A stretch of DNA of 64,000 nucleotides from an uncultured Collinsella sp. (GTDB taxonomy: Bacteria > Actinomycetota > Coriobacteriia > Coriobacteriales > Coriobacteriaceae). A program made the position numbers and the translations under genes. The notes beneath the pieces were generated by a model, which worked only from the letters and a program-made list of their open reading frames with translations, did not search any database and was not told the origin of the DNA. Location: assembly GCA_902479075.1 (NCBI GenBank), contig CABSNK010000001.1, positions 113,134-177,133 of the forward strand, read 5' to 3'. Of this stretch, positions 1 through 8,763 are shown one piece after another (the stretch's first letter is position 1; each line of letters starts with the position of its first letter).

Positions 1-120
1 CGGTGTGGTCGGGGATTCGGTAAAAGTCTACTCACTTAGTTTTGCGTGATGCATATTGTCCGCAACGAGACCCCAGCCGGGGTGATTCCATCGCAAATTC
101 CGGTGACCGGGGGCAGCTAA

Positions 121-1694
121 TTAGGCGCCGTATGGGTTGCGGTCGCGTTCGATGCGTTGGCGGATGTGGGCGTATTCGACAATCAACAGCACCAGCAGTA
201 GGGCCATGATAGCCAGGTAACTTACGACGGCACCCATCAGGCCCAGCAGGTTGATTAAGATCACCGGGAGCACCACGCTCACGGCAAAGCAGATCAGATA
301 GATCTTGGTGACGTCGCCGGCGTGGCGCAGCACTGTGATGATGGCGTAGATAAAGTCGATGGCCGCGGTGATGCCGCCAGCGACAACCATCAGCAGCGCC
401 AATGTGCGGTAGCGCTCAAAGTTGAGGCCGTACATAAAGCTCATGAGGGGAATGCCGGGGCCGGCCATAAATGCGGCGCATACGCCGGTGATGGCCACGA
501 TCAGCGCCATAACGGCAATAATAATCAAGTCAAAACGGCGGCGTTTGCGCGGGTTCGCCCAAATGCTCGACAGACGCAAAAGCTGCGGTTTATAGACAAA
601 TCCGATGCTCAGCAAAATAGCCTGCGCCGGAAAGAACAGGGCATTAAAGTACAGCTGGTATTTGTAGGCCAGCGTGCCTTCCATCACAAACTTGGGCATG
701 CTCTCGATGAGGTTGAACAGGAACAGTGCGCCAAAGAGCGGGGCGCACTGGACAAACAGGTGGCCGACCTCGCGCAGACTCACGCGACGCGATTTTTCGG
801 TTTCGAGCAGGGCCAGCGGCGCGGTGACCAGCACGAGCGAGACGATGGCGGTGACACCCATGGCCATGGCCGCGATGGGCATGCTGCGCGTAGGAACAGC
901 GCCACGCTAAAGACCGCGATGACGCCGGCGGAGCGCAGCGTTTGGCTCATGCCGGCCAGGTAGAGTTTATCGGCCTGCTGCAGGCGGCCCTCGTACACGT
1001 CCGCCACGCCGTCGATCACCTTATACAGGTAGACGCCCAGGCCGATCGTTGCCATCTGCGCGTCGTAGCCGCGGGCACTGCTGTATGCAAGGCCGCAGGC
1101 CAGCGCGAATGCTCCGCAAAGCCAGCGGTTGAGCTGGTAGGAGGCAAAGGACGCCTTCTCGTCGATGTCCGAGACCTGAAAATTGCGCACGCCGTAGTTG
1201 CACGCGATCATGATGAGCGTGCCGGTGACAAACGCAATGGAGAACTTGCCGGCTTCCTCGGCGCCCACGAGCTGCGTGGACACGATGGTGAGCAGAGGAA
1301 ACGCCATGCCCCATACGGCGGTGCCCAGGGTATTCCAAAGGTAGTCGCGACGGGTGGCATGATCTTCGTACTCGGCTTCTTGCGTGGAGAAGCCGCCGCC
1401 GTAGACGGCTCCGAGCAGGCGGTTCCACCAGGCATTGACCATGCGGTGGATGGGGCCGGGCTGGCGATCGCGCTCGCGGCGACGGCGTGTGGCCTGGTTG
1501 CTGTCGGGACCGCCGGCGTTACGCTGGCTTAGCTCTTGGATTCGTGCGAGCTTCTCGGCGGTGTGCGATGCGGGGAACAGGCCGTTCTCGATGCGTCCGC
1601 CCTGCCCGTGCGCCCCGCCCGATACGGTGGGGTCGGTGACGCCGTTGCGGCGGGCGATGGCGCGGCGGATGCTATCGAGGGGCGTGATGCTCAA
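121..1694 (-). pseudogene. Frameshifted polysaccharide flippase-like membrane protein
   Basis: Two overlapping minus-strand reading frames read as one integral membrane protein of the polysaccharide-biosynthesis (Wzx/MATE-like) type. The N-terminal part (780-1694) opens at a TTG at 1694 behind AAAGGA, has a polar N-terminus of about 115 residues and then hydrophobic segments. Near 885 it runs out of frame and becomes Pro/Ser/Arg-rich. The membrane sequence resumes in another frame (MPIAAMAMG) and continues to 121. One missing base near 882-890 would explain the switch. There is no homopolymer at that point. The family is assigned from the transmembrane pattern only. It may be a true pseudogene or a sequencing error. 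Confidence 0.6.
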
Positions 1695-1873
1695 GGCGGA
1701 GTCCTTTCTATTGCTGCGCTCTAGTATAGACGCGGCGGTGTTTGCTCGTGTTTTTGAACGGATTGTTCAATATTTCGGCAGGCGGCAGAAAATTGTCGGT
1801 AAGCGTGCGGTATCCTGTTCAAGTTTTATGACACCCCCGATGCCGCCCTCGCGGTACCAAGGAGCTTTTACAC

Positions 1874-3445
1874 ATGGACGTCGCCGCATTTTTGCTGGCT
1901 CTTGTGCCTATCATCTGGCTTGTCGTGATGCTGCTGTGCTTTAAATGGCCGGCCTGGAAAGCCGCGATTGGTTCGTTTGTTCTTTCGTGCGTGCTCGCCT
2001 TTGCGTGGTGGCATTTGCCGGTGGCGCAGATAGCCACGGCCTCGCTCGAGGGCTTTTTGATGGCGCTGTGGCCCATCGTGTTGGTGATTATCGCCGCCGT
2101 CTTTACGTATAACCTCTGCGTTCGCACGGGCGCCATGGACGTGATCGGCAGCATGATCACCTCCATCAGCAGCGATCGCCGTCTGCTGGCGCTGCTCGTG
2201 GCGTGGTGCTTCGGCGGCTTTATGGAGGGCATGGCTGGCTTTGGTACCGCTGTCGCCATTCCCGCTGGCATGCTCGCGGGCCTTGGTTTTGAGGCCGTGC
2301 CTGCCGTGCTGATCTGCCTGCTGGCCAACGGCGTGCCCACGCCCTACGGCTCCATCGGCATCCCCACGGTGTCCGTTGCCGACCTGGTGGGTCTGGATTC
2401 CCTGCACCTGGCGACCGTTCAGCTGGTGCAGCTCGCACCGTTCTTTGTGGTGATGCCGCTGCTCATCGTGTTGGTTGCGGGCCGCGTGACCGACGATCAA
2501 GGCGATGTTGCGAGCGTAGGCGAGCGCCTGCACGGCGTGGCCGGCATCGCGCTGCTCTCTGGCGCGTCCTTTGTCGGCGCTGCCCTGGTCGTCGCTATGT
2601 TTGTGGGCCCCGAGCTTGCCGTGGTCGTGGGCTCCATCGTGTCGCTCGCGCTGACCGCCGCGCTTGCCATGCGCGCCGAGAAGTCCGGTCACCTGGACGC
2701 GCGCTTTCACATGAATATCGAGGCCGGTGAGCAGCTCACCGATAAGTCGGCGCTTTCTGCCTGGTCGTGTTTCATCCTGATTTTTGTACTGCTGTTGGGT
2801 ACGTCCAACCTGGTGCCCGCCGTGCATGCCGCGCTTGCGCCCTTTGCGAGTCACGTGCAGGTGTATTGCGGCGAGAACCCCGGCACGCTCACGTTTTCGT
2901 GGATTAACACGCCGGGTGTTTGGATCTTCCTGGCCGCGTTTATCGGCGGCGCCATTCAGGGGGCTTCGCCGCGCATGATGGGCGAGGTGCTGGCCGCGAC
3001 TGTGAAGCAGATGATGCCGACGGTAATCACGATGCTTTCGGTGCTGGGCTGTGCCAAGGTGATGGGCTATGCGGGCATGATCTCTTCGATCAGTGCGTTC
3101 TGCATTGCCGTCGCCGGTGGTCTGTACCCGATTCTGGCCCCGTGGATCGGTGCCGTCGGTGCGTTCGTGACCGGTTCGGGCACATCGTCGGGCATGCTGT
3201 TTGGTCCCATTCAGAGCCAGGCCGCTTCGGCGCTGGGTGTGAGCGACTACTGGATGGTTGCGTTGAACGCCCTGGGTGTCGCCGCCGGTAAGATGGTCTC
3301 GCCGCAGACGCTCGCGATTGGCCTCGCTGCCGTGCACGTGCGCGGTAAGGACGCCGAGCTCCTGGGCGCAGTGCTGCCCTACGCCGCCGGCATGCTGGTC
3401 CTCATGAGCGTCATCGCCATGCTCGGCCAAGGCCTGCCGCTGTAG
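1874..3445 (+). CDS. lctP: L-lactate permease (LctP family)
   Basis: This 523-residue protein is almost entirely hydrophobic, with about 12-14 membrane segments. It has the LctP/GlcA-family core, including an FGGFMEGMAGFG block near residue 115 and GVPTPYGSIGIPT near residue 154. Members import L-lactate, and some glycolate, with protons across the cytoplasmic membrane. Length is normal for the family. The ATG at 1874 opens shortly after an AGGAG-like site at 1859-1864. It is monocistronic and diverges from the broken flippase. A GGGAC-type palindrome cluster begins directly at its stop codon. Lactate uptake fits a fermentative gut anaerobe. Confidence 0.9.
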   Translation: MDVAAFLLALVPIIWLVVMLLCFKWPAWKAAIGSFVLSCVLAFAWWHLPVAQIATASLEGFLMALWPIVLVIIAAVFTYNLCVRTGAMDVIGSMITSISSDRRLLALLVAWCFGGFMEGMAGFGTAVAIPAGMLAGLGFEAVPAVLICLLANGVPTPYGSIGIPTVSVADLVGLDSLHLATVQLVQLAPFFVVMPLLIVLVAGRVTDDQGDVASVGERLHGVAGIALLSGASFVGAALVVAMFVGPELAVVVGSIVSLALTAALAMRAEKSGHLDARFHMNIEAGEQLTDKSALSAWSCFILIFVLLLGTSNLVPAVHAALAPFASHVQVYCGENPGTLTFSWINTPGVWIFLAAFIGGAIQGASPRMMGEVLAATVKQMMPTVITMLSVLGCAKVMGYAGMISSISAFCIAVAGGLYPILAPWIGAVGAFVTGSGTSSGMLFGPIQSQAASALGVSDYWMVALNALGVAAGKMVSPQTLAIGLAAVHVRGKDAELLGAVLPYAAGMLVLMSVIAMLGQGLPL

Positions 3446-3553
3446 TCGGCACTTTGGGAACGTCCCTAAGTGCCGGCATCTAGGGACACTCCTTGGTTGT
3501 TGCCTGTTCATAAGTGTCCCCAACGATTAGTCGATTAAGAACGTCCCCAATGA
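3446..3553. repeat. GGGAC-core intergenic palindrome cluster (family E, copy 1)
   Basis: The segment starts at the lctP stop codon. It holds GGCACTTTGGGAACGTCCC followed by TAAGTGCCGGC, which can fold as a hairpin. Further fragments with GGGACACTCC and GTGTCCCC follow, ending in TAAGAACGTCCCCAATGAC. The last fragment recurs almost exactly at 24840-24858, and the first resembles 16513-16568. Confidence 0.7.
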
Positions 3554-3696
3554 CCAGGCCGCTTGCCTGCGATTTTTGACCGTTGGGCGGGCGCTTCGCC
3601 GTTGCCGCAAAAACGTTTTTGCATATCGGGTACAACGGGCTTTACGTGAGTAAAGTGCGCGCCGCGTCCACGTGCCGCGTTTTTAAAGGAGGCCCC

Positions 3697-5367
3697 ATGC
3701 CTGGTGTTACCCCTGCAGAAGTTCTGTCCAACTTTGGTATTACGCTGGTCGAAGATCCCGCCGATAATCAGCCCCGCCTGTTGGTCGATCTACCCGCCGC
3801 GGAGCTCGTCGAGCACGCCATCCGCCGCGAAGAAGGCCGCATGGCATCCAACGGCGCGCTGGTGATCGAGACGGGGGAGCGCACTGGTCGTTCTCCCAAC
3901 GATCGCTTTATCGTTGACACCCCCGATGTCCACGATAAGATTGCCTGGGGCGCCGTCAACCGACCGCTTTCGATCGAGAGCTACGAGACCATCAAGGCCG
4001 GCATCGTCGACTATCTCAACGAGCGCGATGTGTTCGTCACCCGCGGCATGGCCGGCGCCGACCGCAACCACACGCGTCGCCTGCTCGTCGCCTGCGAGCG
4101 CGCCAGCCAGGCGCTCTTTATTAAGCAGATGCTCGCCCGTCCGCTCGCTCGCGAAATTGCGCGCGCCGGCGAGCCGGACTTCTGCGTGCTCGCGGCACCT
4201 GGCTACCAGTGCGACCCCGCCATCAAGGGCCTCAACTCCAGCGCCGCCGTGGTTATCAACTTCCAGGAGCGCGTGATTCTGGTTGCCGGCACCGGTTACT
4301 CCGGCGAAATCAAAAAGTCCATCTTCAGCGTCATGAATTACCTGCTGCCCGTCGAGGACGACGTGCTGCCCATGCACTGCTCGGCCAGCATGGATCCCGT
4401 CACGCACGAGACTGCCGTGTTCTTTGGCCTGTCGGGCACCGGCAAGACCACGCTTTCGGCCAATCCCACGCGCCTGCTGATCGGCGATGACGAGCACGGC
4501 TGGTCCGACATGGGCATCTTTAACGTCGAGGGCGGCTGCTACGCCAAGTGCGAGGGCCTGGACGCGTTCCACGAGCCCGAGATCTTCAACGCCGTCCGCT
4601 TTGGCGCCATCTGCGAAAACGTGGTGCTCGATGAGAATCGCAAGCCCAACTACGATGACGTCTCGATCACGCACAACACGCGCGTGGCCTATCCCGTCGA
4701 GCACATTCCCAACGCGTGGACCAAGGGCATGGGCACCACCCCGAGCGTCGTGCTGTTTTTGACCTGCGATGCCTTTGGCGTGCTGCCGCCCATCTCGCGC
4801 CTGACGGCCGACGCCGCCATGTATCACTTTGTGACGGGCTTCACCGCCAAGATTCCTGGCACCGAGGTCGGCGTCACCGAGCCCACGCCCACGTTCTCCT
4901 CGCTGTTTGGCGAGCCGTTTATGCCGCTCGATCCCATGGTCTATGCCAAGATGCTCGGCGAGCGTATCGCCGACGGTCGCACCCGCGTCTATCTGGTCAA
5001 CACCGGCTGGATTGGCGGCGGTTATGGCGTGGGCCATCGCATCGAGCTTGCCTACACGCGCGCCCTGGTGGCCCGCGCCCTCGACGGTACCATCGAGGAC
5101 AGCGAGTTCGTGCACGACGACATCTTTAACGTCGACATTCCCACCACGTGCCATGGCGTGCCCGACGGCATTCTGGTGCCGCGCCAGTACTGGCAGAGCA
5201 CCGCTCGCTACGACGAGGCCGCGCACAACCTGGCCGTGATGTTCGAGGAGAACTTCGAGAAGAAGTACTCGCACCTGCCCGAGTCCGTCAAGGCCGCCGG
5301 TCCGCACGCTCAGGTGCACGCCGACGCCCGTCATCGCGGACGCGGCCTGCTGGGGCTCCGCCACTAG
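3697..5367 (+). CDS. pckA: Phosphoenolpyruvate carboxykinase (ATP)
   Basis: This enzyme interconverts oxaloacetate plus ATP with PEP plus CO2 in the cytosol. In fermenting anaerobes it commonly runs toward oxaloacetate. The ATP-type family signatures are clear: the P-loop GLSGTGKTT from about residue 244, then LIGDDEHGW and the NTGWIGGGYG stretch. I chose the ATG at 3697 because AAAGGAGG lies 5-11 bases upstream. An in-frame upstream opening at 3583 has no such site. The product is about 556 residues. Roughly 20 residues after the usual VKAAGP terminus look non-conserved and may be a strain-specific tail. Confidence 0.95.
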   Translation: MPGVTPAEVLSNFGITLVEDPADNQPRLLVDLPAAELVEHAIRREEGRMASNGALVIETGERTGRSPNDRFIVDTPDVHDKIAWGAVNRPLSIESYETIKAGIVDYLNERDVFVTRGMAGADRNHTRRLLVACERASQALFIKQMLARPLAREIARAGEPDFCVLAAPGYQCDPAIKGLNSSAAVVINFQERVILVAGTGYSGEIKKSIFSVMNYLLPVEDDVLPMHCSASMDPVTHETAVFFGLSGTGKTTLSANPTRLLIGDDEHGWSDMGIFNVEGGCYAKCEGLDAFHEPEIFNAVRFGAICENVVLDENRKPNYDDVSITHNTRVAYPVEHIPNAWTKGMGTTPSVVLFLTCDAFGVLPPISRLTADAAMYHFVTGFTAKIPGTEVGVTEPTPTFSSLFGEPFMPLDPMVYAKMLGERIADGRTRVYLVNTGWIGGGYGVGHRIELAYTRALVARALDGTIEDSEFVHDDIFNVDIPTTCHGVPDGILVPRQYWQSTARYDEAAHNLAVMFEENFEKKYSHLPESVKAAGPHAQVHADARHRGRGLLGLRH

Positions 5368-5382
5368 CATCGCCTCAGACCC

Positions 5383-5423
5383 AAAACCACCACAAAGGGG
5401 ACAGGCACCTTTGTGGTGGTTTT
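5383..5423. repeat. CCACCACAAAGG palindrome (family A, copy 1)
   Basis: An interrupted perfect palindrome: AAAACCACCACAAAGG, then a GGACAGGCA centre, then CCTTTGTGGTGGTTTT. It lies 15 bases after the pckA stop codon and would also act as a bidirectional intrinsic terminator. Copies recur at 6343-6384, where the centre is in the opposite orientation, and at 8386-8426. Confidence 0.85.
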
Positions 5424-5450
5424 GCTCGCGCGGATGACTCAGGTTACAAT
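5422..5450 (+). promoter_or_regulatory. Promoter of the B3/B4-domain gene leader
   Basis: TTGCTC at 5422-5427 and TACAAT at 5445-5450 are separated by 17 bases, close to the sigma-A consensus. Transcription would begin near 5457 and read through the hairpin leader before the gene at 5595. Confidence 0.6.
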
Positions 5451-5464
5451 ACGCCTGACATATC

Positions 5465-5553
5465 GTCCCCTTCTCCGGATGGGGACAGCGCAAGCGCTCT
5501 TGTGACGGCACCGTAGGACTTTGAAGGTGGCCGTTGTAAGGGCGCTTTTTGTT
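5465..5553 (+). promoter_or_regulatory. Hairpin leader with terminator ahead of the B3/B4-domain gene
   Basis: The transcript predicted from the upstream promoter holds a small hairpin (GTCCCC pairing with GGGGAC, 5465-5486). A long near-continuous stem of about 20 base pairs follows (5493-5512 with 5526-5546, several G-U pairs), then TTTTTGTTT. This is a factor-independent terminator lying between a promoter and a gene start at 5595, the layout of an attenuator. It could equally be a small independent RNA. I do not recognise a known riboswitch class. Confidence 0.5.
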
Positions 5554-5594
5554 TAGGCGCCCTCACTCGGGCGCGCACAATGAAGGGAGCACGT

Positions 5595-6314
5595 ATGAAG
5601 AGCTTTATTGCCGAGGATTCATTTTGGGAGCTGTTTCCTCAGGCGGCGGTCGGTGTTGTGGTCGTGGAGGGTATGAAGCCCGCGGCCCAGATACCTCAAG
5701 AGGATGTGGACGCGATAGCGGCGCTGCTCGACCGTGCCAATATCGATGCGGAGCGTCATCTGACCAGCGATACAATCAGCGAGAACGCACCGGTCAAGGC
5801 ATGGCGCGAGGCCTATCGTCTGTTCAAGACCAAAAAGGGCGCGCGCTGTTCAATCGAGAACCTGCTCAAGCGCGTGCTCAAGGGCAAGCCGGTGGGCCAC
5901 ATTACGCCCGCGGTGGATATCTATAACACGGTGTCGCTGTCCTATGCACTGCCCGTGGGAGGCGAGGATCTGCATGCGATTGAGGGGGACCTTCGCTTGA
6001 AGGTGACCGACGGCGGGGATGCGTTCCTGCCGCTTGGCGAGGAAGCGGACGACCCGACGCTGCCCGGCGAGCTCGCCTACATTGACGATGCGGGCGCCGT
6101 GTGCCGCTGCTGGAACTGGCGCGACGGCGTTCGAACGGCTCTATCCGACGATTCGGCCGACGCGTTTTTGGCGATTGAGTGCGTAGAGCCCGAGCGCATG
6201 GGGGACTGTCAGGCCGCCATCGATCGCTTAGCCGAGCTGCTTGAGCGCTATCTGGGGGCGACGGTTGTCGTTAAGACGCTTGTGACCCGCGACAATCCCC
6301 GCGTGGAGCTGTAG
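5595..6314 (+). CDS. Solo B3/B4 (PheRS-beta-like) domain protein
   Basis: The 239-residue soluble protein matches the stand-alone B3/B4 domain family (COG3382 type). That fold occurs in the beta subunit of phenylalanyl-tRNA synthetase, where it does editing. Supporting blocks are KAWREAYRLFKTKKGARCSIENLL near residue 75, VDIYNTVSLSYALPVGGED near residue 117, and a late CRCWNWRDG. Solo members are thought to bind or edit mischarged tRNA or free amino acids, but this is not settled. I chose the ATG at 5595 because GAAGGGAG precedes it. A possible attenuator leader precedes the gene. Confidence 0.75.
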   Translation: MKSFIAEDSFWELFPQAAVGVVVVEGMKPAAQIPQEDVDAIAALLDRANIDAERHLTSDTISENAPVKAWREAYRLFKTKKGARCSIENLLKRVLKGKPVGHITPAVDIYNTVSLSYALPVGGEDLHAIEGDLRLKVTDGGDAFLPLGEEADDPTLPGELAYIDDAGAVCRCWNWRDGVRTALSDDSADAFLAIECVEPERMGDCQAAIDRLAELLERYLGATVVVKTLVTRDNPRVEL

Positions 6315-6342
6315 CAACTTCTGCAAATCATACTCGCCGGTC

Positions 6343-6384
6343 AAAACCACCACAAAGGTGCCTGTCCCCTTTGTGGTGGTTTTT
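6343..6384. repeat. CCACCACAAAGG palindrome (family A, copy 2)
   Basis: Same arms as the copy at 5383, but with the centre reading GTGCCTGTCCCC, so inserted in the opposite orientation. It lies 28 bases after the stop of the B3/B4-domain gene and doubles as a terminator-like hairpin. Confidence 0.85.
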
Positions 6385-6487
6385 ATGTTGATGAGTTAAC
6401 AAATAGGGCGCGCAGTGCTGGCGGCCGCTGGGTACGGTTAAGATGTTTACCCGTTAGCATTATGCAAGCGAAAGGCGGGCGTCTCCC

Positions 6488-6937
6488 ATGCAGCAGAGCG
6501 ACGAGACACGTTTCGAGGACTTTGTCGGACTGATCAGCGGACTCTACAAGGAGATCCAGCGCATTAAGACATCTGAGGGCGCAAGGCTGGGCCTTAAGGG
6601 CTCCGACATCATGTGCCTGTACTATCTTGAGCGCAGCAAGGACGGCCTGACTGGTGCCGACCTCGCCCGCATGGCTGGCGTGACCCGCGCTGCCGTCTCG
6701 CGCACGCTGGCGCATCTGGAGGAGGGCGGCTACGTCGAAGTCGACGATTCGGGCGATGCCGCCGTTAAGTATCGCGCCCCGGTTCGCCTGACCACGTTGG
6801 GCGGCGAGAGCATGAACGAGGCTGATTGCATTATTCGTGAAGTGCTCGACACCACCGGCAAGGCCATGGGCGTGGAGCAGCGTGAGCAGATGTATGCGTC
6901 GCTGCGTACGATTCTCAACACCTTGCGCGAGCTGTAG
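6488..6937 (+). CDS. MarR-family transcriptional regulator
   Basis: The 149-residue protein has the winged-helix layout of the MarR family. Helices occupy residues 1-50, a recognition region reads LTGADLARMAGVTRAAVSRTLAHLEEGGYVEV at about 56-86, the wing follows, and a C-terminal dimerisation helix closes it. These proteins act as dimers on palindromic operators, often controlling efflux or stress genes and themselves. An imperfect palindrome (GGTTAAGATGTTTACC) near 6436-6451 lies just upstream and could be its own operator. It reads in the same direction as the degV-like gene, with about 120 bases between them. No ligand or target can be inferred. Confidence 0.85.
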   Translation: MQQSDETRFEDFVGLISGLYKEIQRIKTSEGARLGLKGSDIMCLYYLERSKDGLTGADLARMAGVTRAAVSRTLAHLEEGGYVEVDDSGDAAVKYRAPVRLTTLGGESMNEADCIIREVLDTTGKAMGVEQREQMYASLRTILNTLREL

Positions 6938-7056
6938 GGCCGCCTGGGCATTTGCTTCCCATTATCAACTGCATCGTCCCGTTTAAGCGCGTGTACCGTG
7001 CCGGGGCATTGCTGTCAAAATTCCCTGCGCGGGACCTGCGCAAGAAAGGATTCGCT

Positions 7057-7911
7057 ATGTCCGTCCGCATTATTACCGATTCCGCAAGCGATATGTCGCC
7101 GGCCGAGCACCCGGCACTGGACGTTTTGCCGCTGTCCGTCTCCTTTGGCACCGATGTGTTCATGGATGGCGTCGACATCGATCACCAGCGCTTTTACGAG
7201 ATGCTCGTGGAGCGCGATGAGCTGCCCAAGACCGGCCAGGTCAACCCGTACGCGTTCTCGCAGGCTATCGCCGAGATTCGCGAAGCCGGCGATGAGGCTG
7301 TGATTATTACCGTGGGCGCTAAGCTGTCGGGCACCAATCAGAGCGCCCGTACCGCACTAGCCGAGGCGCCGGGCGGCGATGTGTACGTGGTTGATAGCAA
7401 CAACGTCACCCTGGGTGAACGCATTCTGGTCGAGTATGCGCTGCGCTTGGTGAACGAGGGCCGTAGCGCGGCCCAGATCGCGGCGGCGGTCGAGGCCGTG
7501 CGCGACCGCGTGGTGGTTATCGGCCTGCTCGAGACGCTGGAGTACCTGGTGCGCGGCGGTCGCCTGTCTGCTGCTGCCGGCGCCGTGGGTACGCTGCTCA
7601 ACGTAAAGCCCGTGGTAGCTGCCGAGGACGGTCTGATTGTGCAGCTGGGAAAGGCGCGCGGTTCCAAGAACGGCCGCAACCTGCTGAACCAAAAGGTCGA
7701 AAAGGCGGGCGGCATCGACTTTTCCATGCCGCTGGCGCTCGGCTATACGGGCCTTTCGGATGCGGTGCTCAAGAAGTATATCGAGGACAGCGCGGCACTG
7801 TGGGCTGGCCACACCGAGGGCGAGCTGCCCGTTCACACCATCGGTGCCACCATCGGTACCCACGTAGGCCCCGGTGCCGTAGCCGTAGCCTTCTTCCATC
7901 CCGCCAACTAA
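7057..7911 (+). CDS. DegV-family fatty-acid-binding protein
   Basis: The 284-residue protein begins with the DegV signature RIITDSASD and has GQVNPYAFSQ near residue 66, SGTNQSAR near residue 91, and YLVRGGRLSAAAGAVGTLLNVKP near residue 165. DegV/FakB proteins bind a fatty acid and in Firmicutes present it to the FakA kinase for phospholipid synthesis. No fakA-like gene is adjacent. The ATG at 7057 has GAAAGGA 8-14 bases upstream. An inverted pair of intergenic palindromes follows the stop. Confidence 0.9.
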   Translation: MSVRIITDSASDMSPAEHPALDVLPLSVSFGTDVFMDGVDIDHQRFYEMLVERDELPKTGQVNPYAFSQAIAEIREAGDEAVIITVGAKLSGTNQSARTALAEAPGGDVYVVDSNNVTLGERILVEYALRLVNEGRSAAQIAAAVEAVRDRVVVIGLLETLEYLVRGGRLSAAAGAVGTLLNVKPVVAAEDGLIVQLGKARGSKNGRNLLNQKVEKAGGIDFSMPLALGYTGLSDAVLKKYIEDSAALWAGHTEGELPVHTIGATIGTHVGPGAVAVAFFHPAN

Positions 7912-7927
7912 CCAACCTGCCAACAAA

Positions 7928-8011
7928 TGATCCCTTGGGGACGGAGGAAAACGGATCATCGACCGCACGGAGGCCGTGAATGATCCGTTTTCCTCCGTCC
8001 CCAAGGGATCA
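7928..8011. repeat. Inverted pair of TGATCC palindromes (family C, copies 1 and 2)
   Basis: Two 31-bp elements (7928-7958 and 7981-8011) carry GGGGACGGAGGAAAACGG between TGATCC and GGATCA ends. They are near-perfect reverse complements separated by 22 bases, so the pair can form one long hairpin. The arrangement resembles the paired units seen with bacterial REP sequences. Confidence 0.85.
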
Positions 8012-8048
8012 TTTCTTTATGCTGTTAATGCGGAGAAGGGAGCGAGCG

Positions 8049-8369
8049 ATGGCGTCTGAGGGTTTTTTTGAGCGGGTGTATGAGGTGGTTGAGCAGATCC
8101 CCGAGGGGATGGTCGCCACGTATGGTCAGGTGGCGCTGCTCGCCGGTCGCGCGCGAAGTGCACGTTATGTGGGGTATGCGCTGCATAGCAACCCACGCCC
8201 TGGTCAAATTCCCTGTCATCGCGTGGTGTTTGCCGACGGCCGTATCTGTGAGGGCTTTGCCTTTGGCGGTCCCGATGCTCAGCGCGAGCTCTTAATGGGG
8301 GAGGGCGTGGCGTTTACCGATTCCATGCACGTCGACTTGGCCGCCTGTCGCTGGCCAGCTGGACTCTAA
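8049..8369 (+). CDS. MGMT-domain DNA methyltransferase/alkyltransferase-like protein
   Basis: The 106-residue protein is the short C-terminal domain of O6-alkylguanine-DNA alkyltransferase. It has the helix-turn-helix stretch GMVATYGQVALLAGRARSARYVG and the active-site block PCHRV with Cys56. Full-length Ogt/MGMT proteins are about 160-200 residues, so this is the compact form. Alkyltransferase-like (ATL) proteins of this size usually replace the Cys with Trp or Ala. Here the Cys is kept, so direct alkyl transfer is possible. The ATG at 8049 follows GAAGGGAGCGAGCG. Confidence 0.85.
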   Translation: MASEGFFERVYEVVEQIPEGMVATYGQVALLAGRARSARYVGYALHSNPRPGQIPCHRVVFADGRICEGFAFGGPDAQRELLMGEGVAFTDSMHVDLAACRWPAGL

Positions 8370-8385
8370 CAGTTCTGCCGTGGCC

Positions 8386-8426
8386 AAAACCACCACGAAG
8401 GTGCCTGTCCCCTTTGTGATGGTTTT
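8386..8426. repeat. CCACCAC palindrome (family A, copy 3)
   Basis: A slightly diverged copy of the element at 5383 (CCACCACGAAGG paired with CCTTTGTGATGG), 16 bases after the MGMT-domain stop codon. The two arm changes are not compensatory, so it looks older. Confidence 0.8.
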
Positions 8427-8429
8427 CCA

Positions 8430-8660
8430 TTGTAGGTTTACCGGGGCTAACTTATGGAGAAGCTATGGCGGCTCATATTGATGCTGCAAAGTAAACCACG
8501 GTGAACTATATTTTATTCAACAACGGAGCGGGCAATAGGCGATGAAAAAGCCTGCCCTGTTGAGTTTGATTCGCATCCCTCCCCTCTGTGCGATTCAACG
8601 GTGTACTTCGGGAACGGGCCCGCTGGCAACTGACTGCCGGCGGGCCCGTTCCCGTTTGTC
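8430..8660. other. Structured intergenic region of unknown role
   Basis: This gene-free stretch between the MGMT gene and trpS can form four consecutive hairpins. They are GGTTTAC with GTAAACC (8436-8496), an interrupted stem at about 8517-8563, TTGATTCGCA with TGCGATTCAA (one mismatch, 8569-8602), and a GC-rich stem with CGGGCCCG ends (8612-8647). It may be a small RNA gene or just stacked terminators. I do not recognise a known RNA family. Confidence 0.35.
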
Positions 8661-8700
8661 GGGGGAGTGCGATGGGCGGAGCCGAACCGGTCGGGCACCA

Positions 8701-8731
8701 AAAAAAGGCGGACGCCGTAGCGCCCGCCCTA
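8701..8731 (-). terminator. trpS terminator
   Basis: On the minus strand, GGCGGGCGC pairs with GCGTCCGCC (one G-U pair), followed by TTTTTTT. It begins about 35 bases after the trpS stop codon. Confidence 0.75.
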
Positions 8732-8763
8732 TAGCAATCGAAAGTTCAAGCCAGCAGGTCGGT

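Noticed and set aside
5490..5550. T-box riboswitch
   Set aside because: The conserved T-box antiterminator sequence and specifier loop are not present.
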